This document shows, piece after piece, positions 24,717-31,252 of a stretch of 31,252 bases of DNA. The notes beneath the pieces are model-generated. The model was not told the origin of the DNA and did not search any database. It saw only the letters and a list, made by a program, of their open reading frames with translations. Position numbers and translations under genes: made by a program. How positions within the stretch are numbered: the stretch's first letter is position 1; every line of letters begins with the position of its first letter. This DNA is from DATAFF01 sp036257595 (GTDB lineage Bacteria > Pseudomonadota > Alphaproteobacteria > Rhizobiales > Aestuariivirgaceae). The DNA lies in assembly GCA_036257595.1 (NCBI GenBank), contig DATAFF010000011.1, forward strand, positions 1 to 31,252, in the 5' to 3' direction.

Positions 24717-26716
24717 AGCGGCCGCCCGATTGCCTCGGCCGTTACCTGGCCGTCGAACAGGCCGTTGTCGTCGATCGCATCCGGCAGCAGCTTGAGATCG
24801 CGCCTGACCGACACCTCCACCATGGTCGCTCCCATGGCGAGCGCCGCCGCGCCGGCAAGGCGCCGCGCCTCCGCCTCGGCGAGCGCCAGCGCCTCCCGCG
24901 CCGTGGTCATCGGCATCACCCCTTCCGGCAGGTGGACCCGGAACGATCCGGCGCCATCGCCGGTGATCGCGATGGTGACCGTTCGCGCCACCACCCCGCT
25001 CGCCGCTCCCACCGCATTGGCCACCGCCCAATGATCCGGAAAGATGATCTCGCAGCCGAGCCGCCGGGCCGCCTCCGGATGATAGACTTTCACCGGGCCG
25101 CCGACCGCGACCACCGGCACGCCCGGCTTGAGCCTGACCTCGGCCAGGCCGACCCGGCGCCGGCCCCGGCTCGCCGCATCGATGAGGAGATGGGCCCCCT
25201 CGAGCCGCTCGCCGCCTGACCCGATCGCCATATCGAGCAGCGCCTTGCCCGACAGCCGCACCGTTTCCGACCACACTTCCTCGCACAGGCCCTGGGCAGC
25301 GGCCTCGGTCGGCGCCTTGAGGCTGCGCATTCTCACCGCCAGCAGCGCCGCCTTCACCGCCGCCTCGCGCGACCAATTGTCCTGCAGCCCGAGCACATGC
25401 GCCGCGTCCGACGGCGTCAGCCCGGCAATCTGCACCAGCCCCTTGCGGGCAAGCGCCGCGAGGCTGCGCTGCGCCCCCGACGAGACCGCCACCCGCCGCA
25501 CCGGCTTCGGCTGCTCGCCGATCAGCGCCATCAGCTCGCGCTCGCGCACCGTCAGCTCGATCTTGGGCACCGCCCCCGTCGACGAGCCGAGCGGCCGCAT
25601 GACGAACCGTCCCGCTCCCGACAGCGCCTCCGGATCGGCAAGCTCGCGATCGAGCTCGTCGATCACCGGCGGGTAGCGCTGCCCGATCAGCGACACCGGC
25701 ACCGCCCGCTCCGGCCCGATCGCCATCGCGCCATTGACCGCGAAGCCGACCTGGCTGTCGCCGCCGAGCCCGACCGTCCTGACGTCGATCGCCCGCACCA
25801 TGGTGCGCCAGCCGCCGATCTCCGCACCCGCCTCGCTGACGATCGGCCGGCCATTTTGGAGAATGCCGAGATCGGTGGTGGTGCCGCCCATATCGGCGAG
25901 GATGAAGTCCTTGAGCCCCGACAGGCTCGCCGCCCCGACGAGGCTCGCCGCCGGCCCCGACAGCACCGTCTCGATCGGCCTGAACGCCACCTGCTCGGCC
26001 AGCGCCAATGTGCCGTCGCCCCGGGTGATCATCAGCGGCGCCGCAATATCGAGCCGCTCCATCGCCTGGCCCACCGCCGCGATCAGCGACGAGATCCGCG
26101 GGATCAGCCGCGCATTGAGCGCCGCCGTCAGCGCCCGTCGCGGCGCATCGAGCGAGGAGGTGAGCTCGCTCGACAGCGTCACCGGCCGCCCGCTCATCGT
26201 GACGATCATCTCGCGGGCTCTCAGCTCATGCGCCGGGTTGCGCACCGCAAATGCCGAGGCCACCGCGAAGGCCTCGACCGTGCCCTGATGCCGGGCGATG
26301 GCCTGGGCGAGTGCTGCTTCATCGAGCGACATCGCCGCATCGCCACTATGGTCATGGCCGCCCGCCACATGCTCGATCGCCATGCCGGGGAATGCCGCGG
26401 CAAGGCCCGAGCGCTCCGCCATCTGCCGGTCGAATCCGATGAGGATCACCGCGATCGGGCTGCCATGGCCTTCCACCACCGCATTGGTCGCCAGCGTCGT
26501 CGATACCGCCACCAGCCGGATGCGGCGCGCCGCCCCCGCTTCCAGCGCCATGAGCGCCCGTTCCAGCGCCTCGTTGACGCCCACCGCCAGGTCGCCCCGG
26601 GTGGTCAGCGCCTTGGCGGTCGCCTTGACCTCATGGGTCGCCCCGTCGATCAGGGCTGCATCGGTATAGGTGCCACCGGTGTCGACCCCGGCGAGGAGCG
26701 GCGCATGATTGTTCAT
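24713..26716 (-). CDS. Hydantoinase A/5-oxoprolinase-type ATPase
   Basis: This 667-residue protein of the HyuA/OplA group opens ring amides (hydantoins, 5-oxoproline, or related) at the cost of ATP. The actin-like ATPase motifs are GVDTGGTYTDAALI (10-23), TTLATNAVVEG, VLSGPAASLVGAASL, ADMGGTTTDLGIL and RTVGLGGDS. The C-terminal part has VVAVGGPVKVYHPEAA and HWAVANAVGAASGVV. No HyuB partner gene is in the window. That partner is usual for N-methylhydantoinase-type enzymes, so the activity may differ. The start at 26716 has AAGGAGG just two bases away. It is divergent from the flavoenzyme at 26811, which suggests a shared pathway. Confidence 0.88.
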   Translation of the reverse strand: MNNHAPLLAGVDTGGTYTDAALIDGATHEVKATAKALTTRGDLAVGVNEALERALMALEAGAARRIRLVAVSTTLATNAVVEGHGSPIAVILIGFDRQMAERSGLAAAFPGMAIEHVAGGHDHSGDAAMSLDEAALAQAIARHQGTVEAFAVASAFAVRNPAHELRAREMIVTMSGRPVTLSSELTSSLDAPRRALTAALNARLIPRISSLIAAVGQAMERLDIAAPLMITRGDGTLALAEQVAFRPIETVLSGPAASLVGAASLSGLKDFILADMGGTTTDLGILQNGRPIVSEAGAEIGGWRTMVRAIDVRTVGLGGDSQVGFAVNGAMAIGPERAVPVSLIGQRYPPVIDELDRELADPEALSGAGRFVMRPLGSSTGAVPKIELTVRERELMALIGEQPKPVRRVAVSSGAQRSLAALARKGLVQIAGLTPSDAAHVLGLQDNWSREAAVKAALLAVRMRSLKAPTEAAAQGLCEEVWSETVRLSGKALLDMAIGSGGERLEGAHLLIDAASRGRRRVGLAEVRLKPGVPVVAVGGPVKVYHPEAARRLGCEIIFPDHWAVANAVGAASGVVARTVTIAITGDGAGSFRVHLPEGVMPMTTAREALALAEAEARRLAGAAALAMGATMVEVSVRRDLKLLPDAIDDNGLFDGQVTAEAIGRPL

Positions 26717-26810
26717 GGCCTCCTTACTGCGGTGAAAAGCCGGTCTGCGTAAAGCCCCATTGCCACTCACTCGCCGCTCGGCAACAATTCCGCGAACCGG
26801 GAGCCTGCCG

Positions 26811-28793
26811 ATGCCGACCGCCTTCCCTGCCCTTTTTCAGCCCCTCGCGCTGCGCCACAAGACTCTTGCCAACCGCATCGTCTTCGGCGCCCACACCGCC
26901 AACATGTCCGAGGGCGGCCTCCCGGGCGAGCGCCACCGCGCCTATTACGAGGAGCGCGCCATCGGCGGCGCCGCCATGATCGTGGTCGAGCCGGTGCCGG
27001 TTCACCCGACCGCGGTGCTGACCCGCGGCAATTTCCGCCATTCCACCGACGAGATCATCCCGCATTTCCGCAAGATCACCGATGCCGTCCACGCCCATGG
27101 CACGGTGATCCTCCATCAGCTCTACCATGTCGGCCAGCATGGCGACTTCGACAATTCCTTCGAGCCCAACTGGTCGCCCTCGGGGCTTCCCTCCTTTCAC
27201 GACAGCGACGGCAGCCACCGCATGAGCGAGGCCGAGATCGAGGAGGTGATCGACGCCTTCGTTGCCGCCGCCCGCCGCGCCGGGCAATCGGGCTTTGACG
27301 GCATCGAGCTCTTCGCCGCCTATCATGCGCTGATCGACCAGTTCTGGACGCCATGGTCGAACCGCCGCGACGACCGCTGGGGCGGTAGCCTCGAGAACCG
27401 CACCCGCTTCTCCTCAGAGATCATCCGCCGCATCCGCCGCGACGTCGGCGACGACTTCATCATCGGCATGGCGGTGAACCTCCATCCCGAGATCGATGTC
27501 GCGCTGTCGATCGAGGCCATGCAGGAGATCATCGCCTGGCATGACGAGCGCCAGCTGATCGACTATGTCACCTGCGGCACGGGGAGCTATTTCGACCACA
27601 CCGGCATCATTCCCAATGTGTTCTTCCCCGACAAGCTCGGCGCCCCTTATGCCGAAGCGTTGAAGTCGGTGGTGCGCCACGCCCGCGTCCAGGCCGAGAG
27701 CCACATCCGCACCCCGGAGAACGCCGACTATGTCGTGGCCTCGGGCCAGGCCGACATGGTGTCGATCGTGCGCGGTCAGATTGCCGACCCGCATCTTGCC
27801 GCCAAGGCCCGCGACGGACGCCCCGACGACATCCGGCCCTGCCTCTCCTGCAATCAGATGTGCTGGGGCCGCCGCTTCCGCGACTACTGGATCTCCTGCC
27901 TGATCAACCCCTCCGCCGGTCGCGAGTTCGAATGGGGCGGCGACCGCTTCACGCTCGCCGCGAAGCCGAAGCGCGTGCTGGTCGTCGGCGGTGGCGTTGC
28001 CGGCCTCGAAGCGGCGCGGGTCGCCGCCGAGCGCGGCCATCAGGTCACGCTGGTCGAAGCCTCGCCGCGCCTTGGCGGCCAGTTCCGCCTCGCCGGCATG
28101 CAGCCGCGCCGTGGCCAGATCCTCGATTTTCTCGACTGGTACGAACGGCAGCTGACCAGGCTCCAGGTCAGGGTCGAGCTCAACACCCTGTTCGATGATG
28201 CCGATATTGCCGCCTTCGGCGCCGACGAGGTGATCCTCGCACCGGGCTCGCAGCCGGCCGGCACCGGCTTCCAGCGTGCTCTGCCGCAATTCCCCGCGCT
28301 CCCCGGCATCGAGCGCGGCAATGTCTGGTCGGCCGAGGAGGTCATGCAGAAGAGCGCCCGCCTCGGGCGCCGCGTCATGGTTCTCGACGAGGGCGCCAAT
28401 TGGAAGGGCTCCGGCACCGCCCTCTTCATCGCCGAGCAAGGCTGCGAGGTCATCCTGGTGACGCCGGCCGCCGCCGCCATGGCCGAGATGGCCCGCACCA
28501 ATGCCGACGTCCAGCTGCGCATGCGCCTGCGCGCCCTCGGCGCCCGCCTCATGACCGACAGCGCCATCCGCGAATGGCACGGCAATGGCGCCACAGTCTT
28601 CGCCTATGGCGCCCCCGACGAGCGGGTGGAAGCGGACTCGCTGGTCCTGTCCTGCACCAACATTGCCGACACCACCCTTGCCGACGCACTGGCCGGCTCG
28701 TCGCTCGCCATCTCGGTCATCGGCGATGCGGTGGCGCCACGCACCGCCGTCATGGCGATCTATGAGGGACGCAAACGCGGCATGGCCATCTAG
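26811..28793 (+). CDS. TMADH-like FMN/4Fe-4S/FAD oxidoreductase (N-methyl amine demethylase type)
   Basis: This 660-residue enzyme has the build of trimethylamine, dimethylglycine and N-methylproline demethylases: an old-yellow-enzyme barrel (1-335), a 4Fe-4S cluster and a nucleotide-binding C-terminal half. The cluster cysteines are 344, 347, 351 and 363 (C-x2-C-x3-C-x11-C). RVLVVGGGVAGLEAARVAAE starts the dinucleotide domain near 390. RWGGSLENRTRF (189-200) is the FMN phosphate region. Where TMADH has its Tyr169/His172 dyad, this protein reads FAAYH, so both positions differ. The start at 26811 has GGGAG seven bases upstream. Substrate is unknown; N-methylated amino acid is an inference. 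Confidence 0.88.
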   Translation: MPTAFPALFQPLALRHKTLANRIVFGAHTANMSEGGLPGERHRAYYEERAIGGAAMIVVEPVPVHPTAVLTRGNFRHSTDEIIPHFRKITDAVHAHGTVILHQLYHVGQHGDFDNSFEPNWSPSGLPSFHDSDGSHRMSEAEIEEVIDAFVAAARRAGQSGFDGIELFAAYHALIDQFWTPWSNRRDDRWGGSLENRTRFSSEIIRRIRRDVGDDFIIGMAVNLHPEIDVALSIEAMQEIIAWHDERQLIDYVTCGTGSYFDHTGIIPNVFFPDKLGAPYAEALKSVVRHARVQAESHIRTPENADYVVASGQADMVSIVRGQIADPHLAAKARDGRPDDIRPCLSCNQMCWGRRFRDYWISCLINPSAGREFEWGGDRFTLAAKPKRVLVVGGGVAGLEAARVAAERGHQVTLVEASPRLGGQFRLAGMQPRRGQILDFLDWYERQLTRLQVRVELNTLFDDADIAAFGADEVILAPGSQPAGTGFQRALPQFPALPGIERGNVWSAEEVMQKSARLGRRVMVLDEGANWKGSGTALFIAEQGCEVILVTPAAAAMAEMARTNADVQLRMRLRALGARLMTDSAIREWHGNGATVFAYGAPDERVEADSLVLSCTNIADTTLADALAGSSLAISVIGDAVAPRTAVMAIYEGRKRGMAI

Positions 28794-28825
28794 ACTAAGC
28801 TCGAAATTGGAACTGATGTGCAAGC

Positions 28826-28910
28826 AAGGCAGTAGGCAGATAGGCAGTCGGCAGTAGGGCCGAGTACTGCCTATTTCCTAATGCCTACTGCCTATTCTCT
28901 CGACTGCCTC
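28826..28910. repeat. Heptad-repeat inverted element between the flavoenzyme and adenylate cyclase genes
   Basis: The left part has TAG at 28833, 28841 and 28855, which fall in three different frames. The right part has CTA at 28871, 28878, 28885 and 28892, exactly seven apart. Units are GGCAGTA-like on the left and their complement on the right, so the element can fold, though with mismatches. Here both neighbours point the same way, so it would end the upstream message and sit in the leader of the cyclase gene. Confidence 0.8.
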
Positions 28911-28919
28911 CTCATGCGC

Positions 28920-28925
28920 GAGGAA
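28920..28925 (+). promoter_or_regulatory. Ribosome-binding site deciding the adenylate cyclase start
   Basis: GAGGAA lies six bases before the ATG at 28932. The in-frame ATG at 28881 lies inside the heptad repeat and has no ribosome site, which favours the later start. Confidence 0.65.
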
Positions 28926-28931
28926 CCTTGT

Positions 28932-30185
28932 ATGCGCGAGCGCGAAAGCGCCTTCTCCACTCTCCGGGCCATCCCGATCAGGCTGCCGGATTTTCTCGAG
29001 ACGATGCTGCTCGCCGGCACCGCCGGCTACCCGCCGCGCCAGCGTCGCGGCCTGATCGTCGCCAATATCACCGGCTATCTCGCCGCCGTCTCCTCGCTGA
29101 CCTACGCCGTCACCTATGCGGCCCATGATTCTGCCGCGCTGGGCCCGCTCATCATCGGCAATGTGATCTCCGCCATCTGCACCGCCTCGGTTCCCCTGCT
29201 GCACCGTTTCGGCGGCAGCGCCGCCGCCCTGTGGCTGACCGCGGTGCTGTTCTCGACCATGCTCTATTTCATCGCCTTTCTCGGCCGCGATTCCGGAATC
29301 CAGCTCAACTATATCGGCGCCGCCGCCGTGACCCTCGCCGTCCTCGGGATCGAGCGCCTGCCGCTTGCCATCGCGATTGCTGTCCTCGCCCTCGCCTGCC
29401 ATCTTGCCGGCTGGTTCCTGTTCCCGCCCGACCAGGCCCTCGTTCTCGAGGAGAGCTGGTTCCTCGACCAGCTCTATGCCAACTCCGCCATATCGATCAT
29501 GGCGATCATCTTCCTCATCGTGTTCTACGGCTTTCGGCTCGCTTATCTTGCCGAGCAGCGGATCGACGCGCTGCTGCACAAGATGATGCCGGCCGAGATC
29601 GTGCAGCGGCTCAAGGAGAATCCGCAGGAGACCATCGCCGATTCCTATGAGGACGCGACCATCCTCTTTGCCGATCTCAAGGGCTTCACCCCGCTCTCTT
29701 CGGTGCTCGGCCCCGCCCGCATAGTCAGGCTGCTCGACGAGCTCTTCTCCGCCTTCGACCGCGAGGCGGTTGCCCTCGGCATGATCCAGATCAAGACCAT
29801 CGGCGATGCCTATATGGCGGTGGCGGGCCTCCCGGTGCCGCGCCCCGATCATGCCGAGGCGACGATCCGCTTTGCCTGCGCGCTGCTCGAGGCGGCAAAG
29901 CAGGTCGGCCGCCGCCACGGCCTCGATCTCAGCATGCGGGTCGGCATCGCCTCAGGCCCGGTGATGGCCGGGGTGATCGGTGAGGCCAAGGTGACCTATG
30001 ATGTCTGGGGCGACACCGTCAACCTCGCCGCCCGGCTCGAATCCTATGGCGAGCCGGGCCGCATCCATGTCAGCGCCGCCACCCGCGCCGCGCTCGAAGG
30101 GTCGCATGCCTTCACCCCGCCAATCATCGTCGACCTCAAGGGCATCGGCGAGGTCGAATGCTCGTTCCTCCTCTTCGAGCTCTAG
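28932..30185 (+). CDS. Membrane adenylate cyclase, class III
   Basis: This 417-residue protein has about six membrane helices (roughly residues 40-205) followed by a class III cyclase domain. The catalytic parts are complete. Metal-binding Asp248 is in FADLKGFT and Asp292 in IKTIGDAYMAV. Adenine-specifying Lys288 and Asp357 are present. The transition-state pair Asn364 and Arg368 is in TVNLAAR. Lys and Asp at the specificity positions indicate ATP rather than GTP. A short amphipathic stretch RIDALLHKMMPAEIVQRLKE links membrane and catalytic parts, as in other six-helix cyclases. The frame opens at 28881 within a heptad repeat, but 28932 is preferred. Another heptad element follows the stop within ten bases. 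Confidence 0.92.
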   Translation: MRERESAFSTLRAIPIRLPDFLETMLLAGTAGYPPRQRRGLIVANITGYLAAVSSLTYAVTYAAHDSAALGPLIIGNVISAICTASVPLLHRFGGSAAALWLTAVLFSTMLYFIAFLGRDSGIQLNYIGAAAVTLAVLGIERLPLAIAIAVLALACHLAGWFLFPPDQALVLEESWFLDQLYANSAISIMAIIFLIVFYGFRLAYLAEQRIDALLHKMMPAEIVQRLKENPQETIADSYEDATILFADLKGFTPLSSVLGPARIVRLLDELFSAFDREAVALGMIQIKTIGDAYMAVAGLPVPRPDHAEATIRFACALLEAAKQVGRRHGLDLSMRVGIASGPVMAGVIGEAKVTYDVWGDTVNLAARLESYGEPGRIHVSAATRAALEGSHAFTPPIIVDLKGIGEVECSFLLFEL

Positions 30186-30189
30186 AAGG

Positions 30190-30264
30190 TCGGCAGTCGT
30201 TATTAGGCAGATAGACAGTACACGGAGCATTATCCGACTGCCTACTGCCTAATGCCGAATGCCC
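30190..30264. repeat. Heptad-repeat inverted element between the cyclase and FAD oxidoreductase genes
   Basis: The left arm (30191-30220) and right arm (30235-30264) pair imperfectly, at roughly four of five positions. TAG occurs at 30204 and 30212 on the plus strand, and CTA at 30242 and 30249, seven apart. The right arm reads as CGACTGC, CTACTGC, CTAATGC, CGAATGC, four clean heptads. It separates two convergent genes, and the minus-strand stop codon at 30272 is just outside it. Confidence 0.8.
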
Positions 30265-30271
30265 CCCTCCA

Positions 30272-31252
30272 TCACCCGTCCTTCCGCGACAGCCAGCTCA
30301 GCACCAGCGGCACCCACCAGGGATTGCCGCTATAGAGCGGGTGTGTCGGGAACGGCCGGTCGGCGAAGACCGAGGGCGGATCGTTGCGCCGGAGGATGCG
30401 ATGCGCCGCCTTGATACCGAACCAGGTGCCCATCGGCACGCCGGCAAAGCAATAGCCGAGCGCATAGTGAATTCCCTGATGGCTGCCAAGATGCGGATAC
30501 ATGTCGAACGTCCCGGCGCAGCGCCCGGTCCACACATTGTCGATGCGCGTGTCCGCCAGCGCCGGGAAGATCCGGACGAGCCGTGCCTTGAGCCGCTCGG
30601 CCATCGCCGGAAGATCGGCCCGCGCCCCAGTCAGCCCGCCGAACAGAATGCGGCGCGGGTCGTCCGGCGCCCGCCGCACGAAATCGACATTGAAGTTCCA
30701 GTCGACGAACGTCCGGCCGCCCGGCAGGAGCTTCCCCGCCAGCTCTTCCGGCAACGGCTCGGTCGCGATCATATAGCCATCGAACGGGATCACCCGGCGG
30801 TCGAGCCAGGGCATCAGCCCGCTGGTATAGCCATTGGTGGCGATAAGGACGTCGCGCGCCAGCACCGTGCCATGCTTGGTCGCGACCTCGAAGCGGCCGC
30901 TGTCGCCGGTGATGGCGGTGACCGGCGTTTGTCCACGTATATCCGCTCCGGCGCTCTTCGCCCGCTTGAGCAGGCCCTGATGATAGAGCCCGGGATGAAG
31001 CCCGCCATGATCGGGGATGATGGCGCCGCCGCAATAGCGCTTCGTGTCGATCTCGGCTCCCTGCGCGTCGCGGCCGAGCATCGCGAACTCCTCGCCGAGA
31101 TGCGCCTTGCGCAGCTCGAGCTCGCGCGCGATCCATTCATATTGCGCCGGCGTCACCGCCATCATGAAGCGGCCCTGGCGCCTCAGCCGGCAGTCGATCC
31201 CTTCCGCCTCGACGGTTTCGAACACGGTGTCGAAGGCCTGCCGCATCTCGCG
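30272..31252 (-). CDS. FAD-dependent amine/amino acid oxidoreductase (DAO family), N-terminus missing
   Basis: This is the C-terminal part, about 326 residues, of a DAO-fold flavoenzyme. The frame runs unbroken to the window end, so the N-terminal FAD motif lies outside. Visible parts are LLKRAKSAGADIRGQTPV with DVLIATNGYTSGLMPWL (FAD and substrate domain), then RILFGGLTGARADL, DNVWTGRCAGTFDMYPHLG and HYALGYCFAGVPMGTWFG, the C-terminal FAD-contact block. The pattern resembles gamma-glutamylputrescine oxidoreductase and similar amine oxidases, but the substrate cannot be fixed. With the flavoenzyme at 26811 it suggests amine catabolism in this stretch. It is convergent with the cyclase. Confidence 0.85.
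   Translation of the reverse strand, partial: REMRQAFDTVFETVEAEGIDCRLRRQGRFMMAVTPAQYEWIARELELRKAHLGEEFAMLGRDAQGAEIDTKRYCGGAIIPDHGGLHPGLYHQGLLKRAKSAGADIRGQTPVTAITGDSGRFEVATKHGTVLARDVLIATNGYTSGLMPWLDRRVIPFDGYMIATEPLPEELAGKLLPGGRTFVDWNFNVDFVRRAPDDPRRILFGGLTGARADLPAMAERLKARLVRIFPALADTRIDNVWTGRCAGTFDMYPHLGSHQGIHYALGYCFAGVPMGTWFGIKAAHRILRRNDPPSVFADRPFPTHPLYSGNPWWVPLVLSWLSRKDG

Noticed and set aside
28881..28931. Upstream start for the adenylate cyclase
   Set aside because: The ATG lies in a heptad repeat without a ribosome site; 28932 has GAGGAA at ideal spacing.

Overview
The window looks like a piece of an alphaproteobacterial chromosome, probably from the Hyphomicrobiales (Rhizobiales). The base composition is GC-rich. 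The gene order is a familiar one for that group: irr divergent from fabA-fabB-fabI, then moeB-dut-coaBC-ubiB-ubiE on the minus strand, then mutM, enoyl-CoA hydratase, rpsT, dnaA, dnaN, recF and gyrB on the plus strand. No rRNA, tRNA, insertion sequence, prophage or CRISPR array was seen. The genus cannot be named from the sequence alone.

Layout. 1-1850: a D-2-hydroxyacid dehydrogenase (minus) divergent from an exported SH3-domain protein. 1893-5105: the iron regulator Irr (minus) and the unsaturated/saturated fatty acid genes fabA, fabB and fabI (plus). 5194-10073: a tight minus-strand run ubiE-ubiB-coaBC-dut-moeB (ubiquinone, CoA, dUTP clearance, sulfur-carrier activation). 10162-12212: mutM, a crotonase and rpsT. 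12213-13003: about 790 bases without a gene upstream of dnaA, holding a terminator and several small palindromes but no DnaA box that I could find. 13004-19593: dnaA, dnaN, recF, gyrB (replication initiation, clamp, repair, supercoiling). 19667-24716: a class A penicillin-binding protein, a YgjP-like metallopeptidase, an EamA transporter and a DUF3095 protein. 24713-31252: an accessory metabolic and signalling stretch with a hydantoinase A/oxoprolinase-type protein, a trimethylamine-dehydrogenase-like flavoenzyme, a membrane adenylate cyclase and an FAD amine oxidoreductase cut by the window end.

The most unusual structure is a family of five short intergenic elements (1-26, 5111-5209, 21858-21909, 28826-28910, 30190-30264). 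Each sits at a gene 3' end and is built from tandem 7-base units, mostly TAGGCAG or TAGCGAA. The four complete ones are inverted repeats. Each unit carries TAG and 7 is not a multiple of 3, so successive units present stop codons in successive reading frames. Because the arms are inverted, this holds for ribosomes arriving from either side. The stop codons of moeB and of the metallopeptidase gene lie inside these elements. I propose they act as bidirectional terminators with an all-frame stop, or are a mobile repeat family that landed at gene ends.

Other points worth a look: an Irr with an altered histidine cluster, a MoeB-like enzyme without zinc cysteines, a DUF3095 protein that resembles a nucleotidyl cyclase, and a flavoenzyme whose two catalytic-dyad positions are both substituted.
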